A stretch of DNA of 64,000 nucleotides from Paucilactobacillus nenjiangensis (GTDB taxonomy: Bacteria; Bacillota; Bacilli; Lactobacillales; Lactobacillaceae). The DNA is taken from NCBI RefSeq assembly GCF_005405445.1, contig NZ_BJEB01000001.1:1-64000 (forward strand), given 5' to 3'. This document shows positions 55,277 to 64,000 of the stretch, one piece after another. Position 1 is the stretch's first letter. Every line of letters starts with the position of its first letter. Position numbers and translations under genes: made by a program. Under the pieces are notes generated by a model, which saw only the letters and a list, made by a program, of their open reading frames with translations, did not search any database and had not been told where the DNA came from.

Positions 55277-55942
55277 ATGACCAAAGGAATCTTAGGAAAA
55301 AAAGTCGGTATGACACAAGTATTTACTGAATCTGGTGAATTAGTGCCTGTCACTGTTGTGGACGTCACACCTAACGTTGTTTTACAACTTAAAACAGTTG
55401 AAAATGATGGTTACAATGCCGTTCAATTAGGATTCGACGATAAACGCGAATTCTTAAGCAACAAACCCGAACAAGGTCATGTAGCAAAAGCAAAAACTAC
55501 TCCTAAGCGCTTCATTAGTGAAATACGAGACGCTGAATTAGGAGAGGACATTACAGTCGGTGGCGAAATCAACGCTTCATTATTTGAAGCTGGTGAAGCC
55601 GTTGACGTAACTGGAACCACAAAGGGACACGGTTATCAAGGTAACATCCATAAGGATGGCCAACAACGTGGACCTATGTCTCATGGTTCTCGTTATCATC
55701 GTCGTCCAGGTTCACTCGGTGCTGTTATTAACCGTGTGTTCAAGGGTAAAGCACTACCAGGTCGCATGGGTGGAAACACTGTTACAATGCAAAACCTTAA
55801 GATCGTTCGTGCTGATACAGACAACAATGTATTGTTAATTAAGGGGAATGTTCCTGGCGCTAACAAGTCATACGTTACAATTACAAATTCAGTTAAAGCT
55901 TTCACTAAGAAAAATCTTAGCAAGCAAGCAAACAAAGCTTAA
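55277..55942 (+). CDS. rplC: 50S ribosomal protein L3
   Basis: 221 residues with [14 protein letters not shown] at the start and the loop [18 protein letters not shown] that reaches towards the peptidyl transferase centre. The length is typical for Lactobacillales. It lies 35 bases after rpsJ, with TTGGAGGTG as ribosome site. Confidence 0.97.
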   Translation: MTKGILGKKVGMTQVFTESGELVPVTVVDVTPNVVLQLKTVENDGYNAVQLGFDDKREFLSNKPEQGHVAKAKTTPKRFISEIRDAELGEDITVGGEINASLFEAGEAVDVTGTTKGHGYQGNIHKDGQQRGPMSHGSRYHRRPGSLGAVINRVFKGKALPGRMGGNTVTMQNLKIVRADTDNNVLLIKGNVPGANKSYVTITNSVKAFTKKNLSKQANKA

Positions 55943-55960
55943 GGAAGGAGGAACTAGGTA

Positions 55961-56587
55961 ATGACAACAAGCGTTGCATTATATAAACAAGATGGTAAAG
56001 AAAACGGTTCAGTTGATTTGAATGCTGATGTGTTCGGTATCGAACCAAACGAAAGTGTTGTTTTCGACGCAATTCTACGTCAACGTGCTTCATTACGCCA
56101 AGGTACACATGCGGTTAAAAATCGTAGTGCTGTCCGCGGTGGTGGTAAGAAGCCATGGCGTCAAAAAGGAACTGGTCGTGCTCGTCAAGGATCAATCCGT
56201 TCACCACAATGGCGTGGCGGTGGTATCGTCTTCGGACCTACACCACGTTCATACAGCTACAAGTTACCTCAAAAGGTTCGTCAGTTAGCTATGAAGTCAG
56301 TACTTTCACAGAAAGTTATTGATAACGGCCTCGTCGTCGTTGATTCATTGAAGCTTGACGCTCCTAAGACAAAAGACTTTGCAGCTGTTCTAAACAACTT
56401 AAAAGTTTCTGAAAAAACTTTATTAGTACTTGATGAAAGCAGTGAAAATGTTGAATTATCTGCACGTAACTTACCAAACGTTACAGTAGTTAGTGCATCT
56501 GGTGTCAACATTTTAAATGTAGTTAATAACACTAAGTTAGTAATTACTCAAGCAGCTCTTTCTCAAGTAGAGGAGGTACTCGCATAA
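55961..56587 (+). CDS. rplD: 50S ribosomal protein L4
   Basis: 208 residues. The loop [29 protein letters not shown] lines the exit tunnel; no macrolide-resistance type change is obvious in it. In some bacteria L4 controls the S10 operon. ATG follows GGAAGGAGGAACTAG. Its stop overlaps the ATG of rplW by one base. Confidence 0.97.
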   Translation: MTTSVALYKQDGKENGSVDLNADVFGIEPNESVVFDAILRQRASLRQGTHAVKNRSAVRGGGKKPWRQKGTGRARQGSIRSPQWRGGGIVFGPTPRSYSYKLPQKVRQLAMKSVLSQKVIDNGLVVVDSLKLDAPKTKDFAAVLNNLKVSEKTLLVLDESSENVELSARNLPNVTVVSASGVNILNVVNNTKLVITQAALSQVEEVLA

Positions 56588-56874
56588 TGGAAGCACGCGA
56601 AATTATTTTACGTCCAGTGATTACCGAAGCATCAATGGCAACAATGGATGATAAGCGCTACACATTCGATGTTGATGTACGAGCTACCAAGACACAAGTT
56701 AAAAAAGCTATTGAAGAAATCTTCGAAGTTAAAGTTGTGCAAGTTAACATCATGAATGTTCGCGGTAAGTTAAAGCGCCAAGGTCGTTACGCCGGTTATA
56801 CTAAAAAGCGTCGTAAGGCAATTGTTACTTTATCTGCCGATTCAAAAGAAATTAAATTATTCAACGAAGAATAA
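56587..56874 (+). CDS. rplW: 50S ribosomal protein L23
   Basis: 95 residues; begins [16 protein letters not shown] and contains the [22 protein letters not shown] loop. It forms the docking site for trigger factor and signal recognition particle at the exit tunnel. Its start overlaps the rplD stop, and GAGGAGG lies inside the end of rplD. Confidence 0.97.
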   Translation: MEAREIILRPVITEASMATMDDKRYTFDVDVRATKTQVKKAIEEIFEVKVVQVNIMNVRGKLKRQGRYAGYTKKRRKAIVTLSADSKEIKLFNEE

Positions 56875-56902
56875 TTAATAATTAAGATAGGAGGAAAAAA
56901 TA

Positions 56903-57748
56903 GTGGGAATTCGTAAATACAAACCAACCACTAATGGTCGACGTAATATGACTGGTTCTGACTTTGAAGAAATTACAAAGACAACTCCAGAAAAATCATT
57001 ATTGTCACCATTGAGCCACACCGCTGGTCGTAACAGTTATGGTAAAATTACTGTTCGTCATCGTGGTGGTGGTACAAAGCGCCAATATCGTGTTATTGAT
57101 TTCAAACGTATCAAAGACAACGTTCCAGCAACCGTTAAGGCAATCGAATATGATCCTAACCGTACAGCAAATATTGCATTGTTAGTATATGCTGATGGTA
57201 TCAAGTCATACATCATTGCTCCTAAGGGATTAGAAGTTGGCATGCAAGTTCAATCTGGACCTGATGCTGATATCAAAGTTGGTAACTCATTACCATTGTC
57301 AAACATTCCTGTTGGTACTGTGGTACACAACATCGAATTAAAACCAGGTAAAGGTGGTCAACTTGCTCGTTCAGCAGGTGCCTCAGCTCAATTACTTGGT
57401 AAGGAAGGTAAGTACGTCCTTGTACGTTTATCTTCAGCTGAAGTTCGTATGGTTCTTGCAACTTGTCGTGCCACTGTCGGTTCTGTTGGTAATGAACAAC
57501 ATGAATTGATTAACATTGGTAAGGCCGGTCGTAAGCGTTACTCTGGTCAACGTCCTCATGTTCGTGGATCTGTAATGAACCCTAACGATCATCCACACGG
57601 TGGTGGTGAAGGTAAAGCTCCAGTTGGTCGTCCATCACCTCTATCACCATGGGGTAAGAAAACTGCTGGTAAGAAGACACGTTCACACAACGCGCGTTCA
57701 AGCAAGTTTATCGTTCGTGGTCGCAAACGTGGTCCACATACTCGTTAA
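56903..57748 (+). CDS. rplB: 50S ribosomal protein L2
   Basis: 281 residues, including [14 protein letters not shown] at the start and the catalytic-centre loop [21 protein letters not shown] with its conserved His. The start is GTG after AGGAGGAAAA. It is needed for subunit joining and supports peptidyl transfer. Confidence 0.97.
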   Translation: MGIRKYKPTTNGRRNMTGSDFEEITKTTPEKSLLSPLSHTAGRNSYGKITVRHRGGGTKRQYRVIDFKRIKDNVPATVKAIEYDPNRTANIALLVYADGIKSYIIAPKGLEVGMQVQSGPDADIKVGNSLPLSNIPVGTVVHNIELKPGKGGQLARSAGASAQLLGKEGKYVLVRLSSAEVRMVLATCRATVGSVGNEQHELINIGKAGRKRYSGQRPHVRGSVMNPNDHPHGGGEGKAPVGRPSPLSPWGKKTAGKKTRSHNARSSKFIVRGRKRGPHTR

Positions 57749-57790
57749 TAAGTTATTGATAACTAAACGTCCGAGAGGAGGATACAAACA

Positions 57791-58072
57791 ATGGGTCGTA
57801 GTTTAAAAAAGGGACCTTTTGCTGATGCTCATCTTTTAAAGAAAGTTGAAGCTCAAGCTGATTCTGAAAAGAAAACGGTCATCAAGACATGGTCTCGTCG
57901 CTCAACAATTTTCCCTAGTTTTATTGGGTTAACATTTGCTGTATATGATGGTCGCAAGCACGTACCAGTTTATGTTCAAGAAGACATGGTTGGACACAAG
58001 CTCGGAGAATTTGTACCAACCCGTACTTATCGTGGACATGGTACTGACGATAAGAAGACGGGTAAAAAATAA
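57791..58072 (+). CDS. rpsS: 30S ribosomal protein S19
   Basis: 93 residues: [19 protein letters not shown], then [30 protein letters not shown], the S19 core in the 30S head. ATG after GAGAGGAGGATAC. A protein of standard length. Confidence 0.97.
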   Translation: MGRSLKKGPFADAHLLKKVEAQADSEKKTVIKTWSRRSTIFPSFIGLTFAVYDGRKHVPVYVQEDMVGHKLGEFVPTRTYRGHGTDDKKTGKK

Positions 58073-58088
58073 AGGAGGGTGAATTAAT

Positions 58089-58436
58089 ATGGCAGAACAA
58101 ATTACATCAGCTAAAGCTGTTGCACGTACTGTTCGTGTGTCAGCACGTAAAGTTAGTTTAGTACTTGATACTATTCGTGGCAAAAGCGTCGCTGAAGCAT
58201 TTGCAATTTTGAAGTTCACTCCTCGTGGTGCCGCTTCAGATATTGAAAAAGTTTTAAAATCTGCTGTTGCAAACGCTGAAAATAACTTTGATTTAGATCG
58301 CGAATCATTGGTTGTTAGCGAAACATTTGCAAACGAAGGTCCAACGCTCAAGCGTTTCCGTCCTCGTGCAAAGGGTTCAGCTTCACCAATTAATAAGCGT
58401 ACAAGTCACATTACAGTGGTTGTATCAGAAAAATAG
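58089..58436 (+). CDS. rplV: 50S ribosomal protein L22
   Basis: 115 residues. The beta-hairpin ending [24 protein letters not shown] reaches into the exit tunnel, near the macrolide site; no insertion is visible. It follows rpsS with AAAGGAGGGTG as ribosome site. Confidence 0.97.
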   Translation: MAEQITSAKAVARTVRVSARKVSLVLDTIRGKSVAEAFAILKFTPRGAASDIEKVLKSAVANAENNFDLDRESLVVSETFANEGPTLKRFRPRAKGSASPINKRTSHITVVVSEK

Positions 58437-58448
58437 GAGGAACAGCTA

Positions 58449-59120
58449 GTGGGTCAAAAGATTAATCCAACGGGTTTCCGTGTTGGTGTCATTCACGATT
58501 GGCAAGCCAAATGGTATGCTGAAAAAGAATTCGCCACATATCTAAATGAAGATTTAAAAATCCGCAAATATATCACTAAACGACTTGCAGAAGCCTCTGT
58601 TTCAACCGTTGAAATTGAACGTGCCGCAAATCGCGTTAACGTTTCAATTCATACTGCCAAGCCAGGAATGGTTATTGGTAAGGGTGGTGCAGAAGTTGAA
58701 GCACTTCGTAAAGAATTAAACAATCTTACAGGTAAGAGAGTTCACATTAACATTGTTGAAATCAAAAAACCTGATTTGGATGCTCACCTTGTCGGTGAAA
58801 GTATTGCTCGTCAATTAGAAGCACGTGTTGCTTTCCGTCGCGCTATGCGTGGAGCAATGCAACGTAGTATGCGTTCTGGTGCCAAGGGTATTAAAACCCA
58901 AGTTGCTGGTCGTTTAAACGGTGCTGATATGTCACGTGTTGAATCATATTCAGAAGGAACTGTTCCTTTGCACACATTGCGTGCTGATATTGATTATTCA
59001 TGGGACGAAGCAATGACAACATACGGTAAATTAGGTGTTAAAACTTGGATTTACCGTGGGGAAATTCTCCCTGAAAAGAAAGGCGTTAACAAAAACGCTG
59101 CAGAGCAAGGAGGGAAATAA
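58449..59120 (+). CDS. rpsC: 30S ribosomal protein S3
   Basis: 223 residues. GTG start ([15 protein letters not shown]) after TAGGAGGAACAG. It has the KH motif [16 protein letters not shown] and the C-terminal ETWDEA-like S3 domain, and takes part in mRNA entry and unwinding. Confidence 0.97.
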   Translation: MGQKINPTGFRVGVIHDWQAKWYAEKEFATYLNEDLKIRKYITKRLAEASVSTVEIERAANRVNVSIHTAKPGMVIGKGGAEVEALRKELNNLTGKRVHINIVEIKKPDLDAHLVGESIARQLEARVAFRRAMRGAMQRSMRSGAKGIKTQVAGRLNGADMSRVESYSEGTVPLHTLRADIDYSWDEAMTTYGKLGVKTWIYRGEILPEKKGVNKNAAEQGGK

Positions 59121-59122
59121 AC

Positions 59123-59557
59123 ATGCTAGTACCAAAACGAGTAAAGCATCGTCGTGAACATCGTGGACATATGCGTGGTGAAGCCAAGGGTGGCAAGTCA
59201 GTTACTTTCGGTGATTACGGTTTACAAGCTTTAGATTCACATTGGATCTCAAACCGTCAAATCGAAGCTGCACGTATCGCTATGACACGTTACATGAAAC
59301 GTGGTGGGAAAGTTTGGATTAAAATTTTCCCTCACAAATCTTACACTGCTAAAGGTGTAGGTGTTCGTATGGGTAATGGTAAGGGTGCTCCTGAAGGATG
59401 GGTAGCTCCAGTTAAACGTAGTACTGTAATGTTTGAAGTTGGTGGCGTTTCTGAAGAAACAGCCCGTGAAGCATTACGTTTGGCAGGCCACAAGTTGCCA
59501 GTACGCGTTAAGATCGTAAAACGTGAGGAAGTAGGTGGCGAAACAAATGAAGACTAA
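59123..59557 (+). CDS. rplP: 50S ribosomal protein L16
   Basis: 144 residues: [24 protein letters not shown], then [26 protein letters not shown]. It binds near the A-site tRNA and is a late-assembly protein. Only two bases after rpsC; the stop overlaps the following rpmC start. Confidence 0.97.
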   Translation: MLVPKRVKHRREHRGHMRGEAKGGKSVTFGDYGLQALDSHWISNRQIEAARIAMTRYMKRGGKVWIKIFPHKSYTAKGVGVRMGNGKGAPEGWVAPVKRSTVMFEVGGVSEETAREALRLAGHKLPVRVKIVKREEVGGETNED

Positions 59558-59753
59558 GAATTTTGTCCAAGAACTTAATGGACTAACCACTGCTGAAATG
59601 CTTGTAAAAGAAAAAGAATTGAAAGATCAATTGTTTAACTTGCGTTTCCAACTTGCCACAGGCCAATTGGAAAACACTGCAAGTCTCAAGCAAGTTCGTA
59701 AGGACATTGCACGAGTAAAAACAGTTCTTCGTCAACAAGAATTGAACAAATAG
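59547..59753 (+). CDS. rpmC: 50S ribosomal protein L29
   Basis: 68 residues beginning [47 protein letters not shown] four codons upstream (59535) has GAGGAAG at good distance and is also possible; I chose ATG because family members begin MKTK. The gene overlaps the end of rplP by 11 bases. L29 lies near the exit-tunnel opening beside L23. Confidence 0.93.
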   Translation: MKTKNFVQELNGLTTAEMLVKEKELKDQLFNLRFQLATGQLENTASLKQVRKDIARVKTVLRQQELNK

Positions 59754-59776
59754 AATACGAAAAGGAGGACTAACGC

Positions 59777-60043
59777 ATGAGTGAAGAACGTAATGCTCGT
59801 AAAACATATCAAGGTCGCGTTGTTTCAGATAAGATGGATAAGACAATTACTGTTGTTATCGAAACATATAAAAGTGATCCAGTTTACGGTAAGCGTGTGA
59901 AGTATTCAAAGAAATTCTATGCGCATGATGAAAATAATGAAGCTAGTACCGGTGATATTGTTAAGATTATGGAAACACGACCTTTGTCCGCTAAAAAGCG
60001 TTTCCGTCTCTTATCGATTGTCGAAAAAGCAGTTATTATCTAA
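59777..60043 (+). CDS. rpsQ: 30S ribosomal protein S17
   Basis: 88 residues: [48 protein letters not shown], a typical OB-fold S17 that binds 16S rRNA early in assembly. ATG follows AAAGGAGGACTAACGC. Confidence 0.97.
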   Translation: MSEERNARKTYQGRVVSDKMDKTITVVIETYKSDPVYGKRVKYSKKFYAHDENNEASTGDIVKIMETRPLSAKKRFRLLSIVEKAVII

Positions 60044-60095
60044 ATCAACACTGAAATTCGTATTCTGATATGAAGATGGAAGGAGGACACTAACC

Positions 60096-60464
60096 GTGAT
60101 TCAACAAGAAAGTCGGTTGAAAGTTGCCGATAACTCAGGTGCCCGCGAAATTTTGGTAATCAAAATTTTAGGTGGCTCACGTGTCAAAACAGGTAACATT
60201 GGTGACATTATCGTTGCTACTGTAAAACAAGCAACACCAGGTGGCGTTGTCAAAAAGGGAGACGTTGTTAAAGCTGTTGTCGTTCGTACAAAAGCTGGTC
60301 TTCGTCGTAACGACGGTTCATACATCAAGTTTGATGAAAATGCAGCCGTACTTATTAAAGATGACAAGAGTCCCCAAGGAACACGTATCTTTGGACCAAT
60401 CGCACGTGAACTACGTGATGATGACTTCATGAAGATCGTTTCATTGGCTCCTGAAGTGTTGTAA
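60096..60464 (+). CDS. rplN: 50S ribosomal protein L14
   Basis: 122 residues, starting with GTG ([24 protein letters not shown]). It contacts the 30S subunit and is the docking site of the silencing factor RsfS. Ribosome site GGAAGGAGGAC. Confidence 0.97.
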   Translation: MIQQESRLKVADNSGAREILVIKILGGSRVKTGNIGDIIVATVKQATPGGVVKKGDVVKAVVVRTKAGLRRNDGSYIKFDENAAVLIKDDKSPQGTRIFGPIARELRDDDFMKIVSLAPEVL

Positions 60465-60497
60465 ACTCATCTAATTAATAAGGAGGTGCACATCACA

Positions 60498-60806
60498 ATG
60501 TTTGTAAAAACTGGTGATAAAGTCCGCGTCATTGCAGGTAAAGATAAAGGCAAAGAAGGAACTATTAAAGAACTCTTTGTCAAAGACAACCGTGTAATCG
60601 TCGAAGGCATTAATATGATTAAGAAACATCAAAAACCAAGTAACGCATATCCACAAGGTGGAATGATCGACAAGGAAGCTCCAATTAATGCATCAAATGT
60701 GATGCTTATTGATCCTTCAAACAACGAACCTACTCGTGTAGGCTACTCAGTTGTTGATGGTAAAAAAGTTCGAGTTTCTAAAAAATCTGGTCAAGCTATC
60801 GATTAA
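60498..60806 (+). CDS. rplX: 50S ribosomal protein L24
   Basis: 102 residues. The KOW motif [18 protein letters not shown] is at the N-terminus. The true start is ATG (MFVKTGDK) at 60498 after AAGGAGGTGCAC; a GTG four codons earlier is part of the ribosome site. It starts assembly of the large subunit. Confidence 0.96.
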   Translation: MFVKTGDKVRVIAGKDKGKEGTIKELFVKDNRVIVEGINMIKKHQKPSNAYPQGGMIDKEAPINASNVMLIDPSNNEPTRVGYSVVDGKKVRVSKKSGQAID

Positions 60807-60834
60807 TTCTTAAAGAAAGGAGGACCAACTTTTC

Positions 60835-61377
60835 ATGGTAAACCGTTTGAAGGAAAAATACGTTAATGAAATTACCCCTTCATTAATTGAAAAATTCAAC
60901 TACAGTTCAGTAATGCAAACACCTAAGATCGACAAGATCGTTCTTAACATGGGTGTTGGTGATGCAACTACAAACGCAAAGAACTTGGATGAAGCCGTTG
61001 CAGAACTTAGCTTAATCTCTGGTCAAAAACCTTTGATTACAAAAGCTAAGAAATCAATCGCCGGATTCCGTCTTCGTGAAGGTATGTCAATCGGTGCTAA
61101 GGTCACATTACGTGGCGAACGCATGTATGACTTCCTTGACAAACTAATTAATGTTTCACTTCCTCGTGTTCGTGATTTCCGTGGTGTCAGCAACAAAGCG
61201 TTTGACGGCCGTGGTAACTACACACTTGGTGTACGTGAACAACTAATTTTCCCAGAAATCAACTTTGATAATGTTAATCGTGTTCGCGGATTGGATATTG
61301 TTATTGTAACAACTGCTCAATCTGACGAAGAATCACGTGAACTTTTGGCACAACTAGGTATGCCATTTGCTAAATAA
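60835..61377 (+). CDS. rplE: 50S ribosomal protein L5
   Basis: 180 residues: [40 protein letters not shown] and [23 protein letters not shown] are standard L5. It binds 5S rRNA and helps form the central protuberance. ATG follows AAAGGAGGACCAAC. Confidence 0.97.
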   Translation: MVNRLKEKYVNEITPSLIEKFNYSSVMQTPKIDKIVLNMGVGDATTNAKNLDEAVAELSLISGQKPLITKAKKSIAGFRLREGMSIGAKVTLRGERMYDFLDKLINVSLPRVRDFRGVSNKAFDGRGNYTLGVREQLIFPEINFDNVNRVRGLDIVIVTTAQSDEESRELLAQLGMPFAK

Positions 61378-61395
61378 ATAAGGAGGTTCCACACA

Positions 61396-61581
61396 TTGGC
61401 AAAAAAATCTCAAATTGCTAAGAACAAGCGTCCAGCTAAGTATTCAACACAAGCTTACACACGTTGTGAACGTTGTGGTCGTCCACATTCTGTTTATCAA
61501 AAATTCCATTTATGCCGAATTTGCTTGCGTGAACTTGCCCATAAGGGACAAATTCCTGGTATGAAAAAGGCCAGCTGGTAA
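61396..61581 (+). CDS. rpsN: 30S ribosomal protein S14, zinc-binding (type Z)
   Basis: 61 residues with two CxxC pairs (CERC, CRIC) that bind one zinc ion, the short C+ form. The start is TTG after AAGGAGGTTCC. Many Firmicutes hold a second, zinc-free S14 elsewhere for zinc shortage; none is in this window. Confidence 0.96.
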   Translation: MAKKSQIAKNKRPAKYSTQAYTRCERCGRPHSVYQKFHLCRICLRELAHKGQIPGMKKASW

Positions 61582-61615
61582 AAATAAAACACAAACAGAA
61601 GGAGGATAAACTTCG

Positions 61616-62014
61616 ATGTCAATGACTGATCCTATTGCAGATTTCTTAACTCGTATTCGTAATGCCAACATGGTACACCACGAATCACTTGAAGTTCCTG
61701 CATCTAAAATTAAAAAAGACATTGCTGAAATCTTGAAAAATGAAGGTTTCGTTCGCGATGTTGAATATATCGAAGATGATAAGCAAGGTATTATTCGTGT
61801 ATTCTTGAAGTATGGTAAGAATAACGAACGCGTTATCACTGGATTGAAACGTATCTCTAAACCAGGTTTACGTTCATACGTTAAATCAGATTCTGTTCCT
61901 AAGGTTCTTAACGGACTTGGAATTGCAATCATCTCAACATCAGAAGGTGTTGTTACAGATAAAGAAGCTCGCGCCAAGAAAATTGGTGGAGAAGTTATCG
62001 CTTATATTTGGTAA
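61616..62014 (+). CDS. rpsH: 30S ribosomal protein S8
   Basis: 132 residues starting [18 protein letters not shown] and ending with the conserved GGEVIAYIW. It binds the central domain of 16S rRNA and, in some bacteria, represses the spc operon. ATG follows AGAAGGAGGATAAAC. Confidence 0.97.
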   Translation: MSMTDPIADFLTRIRNANMVHHESLEVPASKIKKDIAEILKNEGFVRDVEYIEDDKQGIIRVFLKYGKNNERVITGLKRISKPGLRSYVKSDSVPKVLNGLGIAIISTSEGVVTDKEARAKKIGGEVIAYIW

Positions 62015-62042
62015 AAAGTCTATTAAGTAAGGAGGTGCACAA

Positions 62043-62579
62043 ATGAGTCGTATTGGTTATAAAACTATTGAATTGCCAGCCGGTGTTGAAGTTAAACGCG
62101 ACGGTGATATCGTTAGTGTTAAAGGACCTAAGGGAGAATTAAGTCGTACTGTTTCATCAATCATTCCTATGACTGTTGAAGGTAACGAAGTTAAGTTCAC
62201 TCGTCCAGATGATAACAACAAAACTCGTGCTATCCACGGTACTACACGTGCCAATGTGAATAACATGGTTGAAGGTGTTGTTAATGGTTTCTCAAAAACA
62301 TTGAAGTTAGTCGGTGTTGGTTATCGTGCACAATTGCAAGGTAAAAAGTTAACATTGGCTGTGGGTTACTCACATCCAGTTGATTTTGATACACCTGAAG
62401 GATTGTCACTTGAAGTTCCTGACAACACTACAATTAAAATCGCAGGTATCGACAAGCAAGCCGTTGGAGACTTCGCTGCTGAAGTACGTGCAATTCGTTC
62501 ACCTGAACCATATAAGGGTAAAGGTATTCGTTACGAAGATGAAATCGTTCGTCGTAAGGAAGGTAAGACTGGTAAATAG
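62043..62579 (+). CDS. rplF: 50S ribosomal protein L6
   Basis: 178 residues in two related domains: [17 protein letters not shown] at the start and [26 protein letters not shown] at the end. It lies near the GTPase centre and is needed for late assembly. Ribosome site AAGGAGGTGC. Confidence 0.97.
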   Translation: MSRIGYKTIELPAGVEVKRDGDIVSVKGPKGELSRTVSSIIPMTVEGNEVKFTRPDDNNKTRAIHGTTRANVNNMVEGVVNGFSKTLKLVGVGYRAQLQGKKLTLAVGYSHPVDFDTPEGLSLEVPDNTTIKIAGIDKQAVGDFAAEVRAIRSPEPYKGKGIRYEDEIVRRKEGKTGK

Positions 62580-62617
62580 TCTTAGCTAGAAAAATTAAAA
62601 TAAAGAGGTAAATTGTT

Positions 62618-62974
62618 GTGATTTCTAAACCAGACAAGAATCAAACCCGCCAACACCGTCATATGCGTGTTCGTGGTAAAATTTCTGGTACTGCTGAGCG
62701 CCCACGCTTAAATGTATACCGTTCAAATAAAAACATCTACGCTCAATTAATTGATGACGTAGCGGGTGTGACGCTAGCAAGTGCCTCAACAATCGATAAA
62801 GAAGTTAGTGGTGACACTAAATCTGACCAAGCCGCTTCAGTTGGTGCTTTAATTGCCAAACGCGGTACTGAAAAGAAGATTTCAGACGTAGTATTTGATC
62901 GTGGTGGATATTTATATCATGGTCGTGTTCAAGCCTTGGCTGAAGCTGCGCGTGAAAACGGACTTAAATTCTAA
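62618..62974 (+). CDS. rplR: 50S ribosomal protein L18
   Basis: 118 residues beginning with GTG ([46 protein letters not shown]). It binds 5S rRNA with L5. Its ribosome site (AAGAGGTAAAT) is weaker than those of its neighbours. Confidence 0.97.
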   Translation: MISKPDKNQTRQHRHMRVRGKISGTAERPRLNVYRSNKNIYAQLIDDVAGVTLASASTIDKEVSGDTKSDQAASVGALIAKRGTEKKISDVVFDRGGYLYHGRVQALAEAARENGLKF

Positions 62975-62994
62975 AAGAAGGAGGAAGACCCGTA

Positions 62995-63495
62995 ATGGAA
63001 TTCATTGATCCAGCAAAATTAGATCTTGAAGATAATGTAGTTGCAATCAACCGTATCACAAAGGTTGTTAAAGGTGGTCGTCGTCTTCGTTTCTCTGCTC
63101 TTGTAGTAGTTGGAGACAAACACGGAATTGTTGGCTTTGGTACTGGTAAAGCTCAAGAAGTACCTGAAGCAATTCGTAAAGCAATCGAAGCCGCTAAAAA
63201 GAACTTGATCAAAGTTCCTATTGTTGGCACAACATTGCCACACGAAATTATTGGTGTTTACGGTGGTGGACGTATCTTATTGAAGCCAGCCGTTGAAGGT
63301 TCTGGAGTTGCCGCTGGTGGTGCCGTTCGTTCCGTGATGGAACTTGCAGGTATCGCTGATGTTACTTCAAAACGTCTTGGTTCAAACACACCAGTTAACG
63401 TTATTCGTGCAACATTCGAAGGACTTAGAGGTCTTAAGAATGCCGAAGAAGTTTCAGCATTACGTGGTGTTTCACTCGAACACTTAGCGAAATAG
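62995..63495 (+). CDS. rpsE: 30S ribosomal protein S5
   Basis: 166 residues: [43 protein letters not shown], the double-stranded-RNA-binding part, followed by [20 protein letters not shown]. It takes part in decoding accuracy; no spectinomycin-type change is evident in the VVKGGRR loop. Confidence 0.97.
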   Translation: MEFIDPAKLDLEDNVVAINRITKVVKGGRRLRFSALVVVGDKHGIVGFGTGKAQEVPEAIRKAIEAAKKNLIKVPIVGTTLPHEIIGVYGGGRILLKPAVEGSGVAAGGAVRSVMELAGIADVTSKRLGSNTPVNVIRATFEGLRGLKNAEEVSALRGVSLEHLAK

Positions 63496-63508
63496 GAGGA
63501 CAATTATA

Positions 63509-63691
63509 ATGGCTCAAGTAAAAATTACGTTAGTTCGTAGTGCCACTCATCGTCTTCCAGCTCAACGTGCAATCGTTAAGTCACTGGGGTTGGGACGCGT
63601 AAATAGCTCTGTTATCAAACCTGATAACGCAGCAACTCGTGGCGCTATTTTTAAAATTGCGCACTTGATTTCTATCGAAGAAGTTAAGTAA
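63509..63691 (+). CDS. rpmD: 50S ribosomal protein L30
   Basis: 60 residues: [53 protein letters not shown], the complete bacterial L30. It starts 14 bases after rpsE with AGGAGGACAA. Confidence 0.97.
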   Translation: MAQVKITLVRSATHRLPAQRAIVKSLGLGRVNSSVIKPDNAATRGAIFKIAHLISIEEVK

Positions 63692-63722
63692 TAACTATTA
63701 AACAAAGGAGGTGCCTATAGTA

Positions 63723-64000
63723 ATGAAGTTACATGAATTAAAACCTACTGAAGGTTCACGTGGCGTTCGTAACCGTCTTGGACGCGGAACATCATCTGGT
63801 AACGGTAAGACTGCAGGCCGTGGCCAAAAAGGTCAAAAGGCTCGTGGAAAGACTCGTGTTGGATTTGAAGGGGGCCAAATGCCTCTTTACCGTCGTATTC
63901 CAAAACGTGGATTTACTAACATTAGCCGCAAGGAATATGCACTCGTTAACTTGTCAACTCTTGATCAATTTGATGATGGTGCAGAAATTACACCAGCATT
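63723..64000 (+). CDS. rplO: 50S ribosomal protein L15, partial (runs off the window)
   Basis: The first 92 codons are present: [17 protein letters not shown], then [24 protein letters not shown], the standard L15 start, and [12 protein letters not shown] follows AAAGGAGGTGC. The 3' part lies beyond the window edge; secY is the expected next gene. Confidence 0.95.
   Translation, partial: MKLHELKPTEGSRGVRNRLGRGTSSGNGKTAGRGQKGQKARGKTRVGFEGGQMPLYRRIPKRGFTNISRKEYALVNLSTLDQFDDGAEITPA

Overview
The window comes from a low-GC Gram-positive bacterium, most likely a lactic acid bacterium of the family Lactobacillaceae. I base this on AT-rich sequence with strong AGGAGG ribosome sites, the gene pair MFS/DUF4811, CtsR-ClpC, RNase J, a prepilin peptidase between rpoC and rpsL, a DNA segment upstream of rpoB that looks like the known lactobacillal rpoB leader, and the gene order rpsL-rpsG-fusA followed by the S10 ribosomal cluster without tuf. 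I cannot name the genus from sequence alone. There are no rRNA genes, CRISPR arrays, intact transposons or phage genes.

Layout. 1-15 kb: small regulator, transport and stress units: a 5'-damaged LysR gene, an MFS/DUF4811 drug-efflux pair with a divergent MerR regulator, RNase J, a divergent CDF metal exporter and DtxR/MntR-type regulator, a cold-shock protein, a split ThrE-type amino acid exporter, PAP2 and PspC membrane proteins, an esterase, an acetyltransferase, an Rrf2-like regulator, a lysine-riboswitch-controlled permease and a deoxynucleoside kinase. 15.2-15.5 kb: tRNA-Val, tRNA-Leu and tRNA-Thr. 15.5-27.2 kb: a decaying accessory region. A MacB-like ABC transporter, sensor kinase and response regulator all carry frameshifts, stops or a deletion; a KDPG aldolase and an EamA transporter each carry one in-frame TAA. 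Between them lie an intact alpha-ketoglutarate-type permease, a repeat-rich 1-kb intergenic island, tRNA-Gly and tRNA-Arg, an SDR/LysR pair and an endonuclease/exonuclease/phosphatase-fold protein.

27.5-32.7 kb: acnA-gltA-icd, the oxidative half of the TCA cycle from citrate synthesis to 2-oxoglutarate, which in fermentative bacteria supplies glutamate precursor. 32.7-39 kb: an SdpRI-type pair, a UPF0210/ACT pair and a long YhgE/Pip protein. 39-43 kb: ctsR-clpC and a TetR regulator. 43-64 kb: rpoB-rpoC, a prepilin peptidase on the other strand, rpsL-rpsG-fusA and the S10-spc cluster from rpsJ to a truncated rplO. This last part is ordinary core genome.

The least explained signal is a duplicated element of about 130 bp found in opposite orientations at about 22.1 and 33.8 kb. 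Each copy has a promoter, a conserved transcribed core and a terminator whose stem shows a compensatory base change. Part of its core recurs in inverted form 330 bp from the first copy, in the leader of a possible 31-residue peptide gene with its own promoter and ribosome site. These observations are from the sequence; any function is inference.
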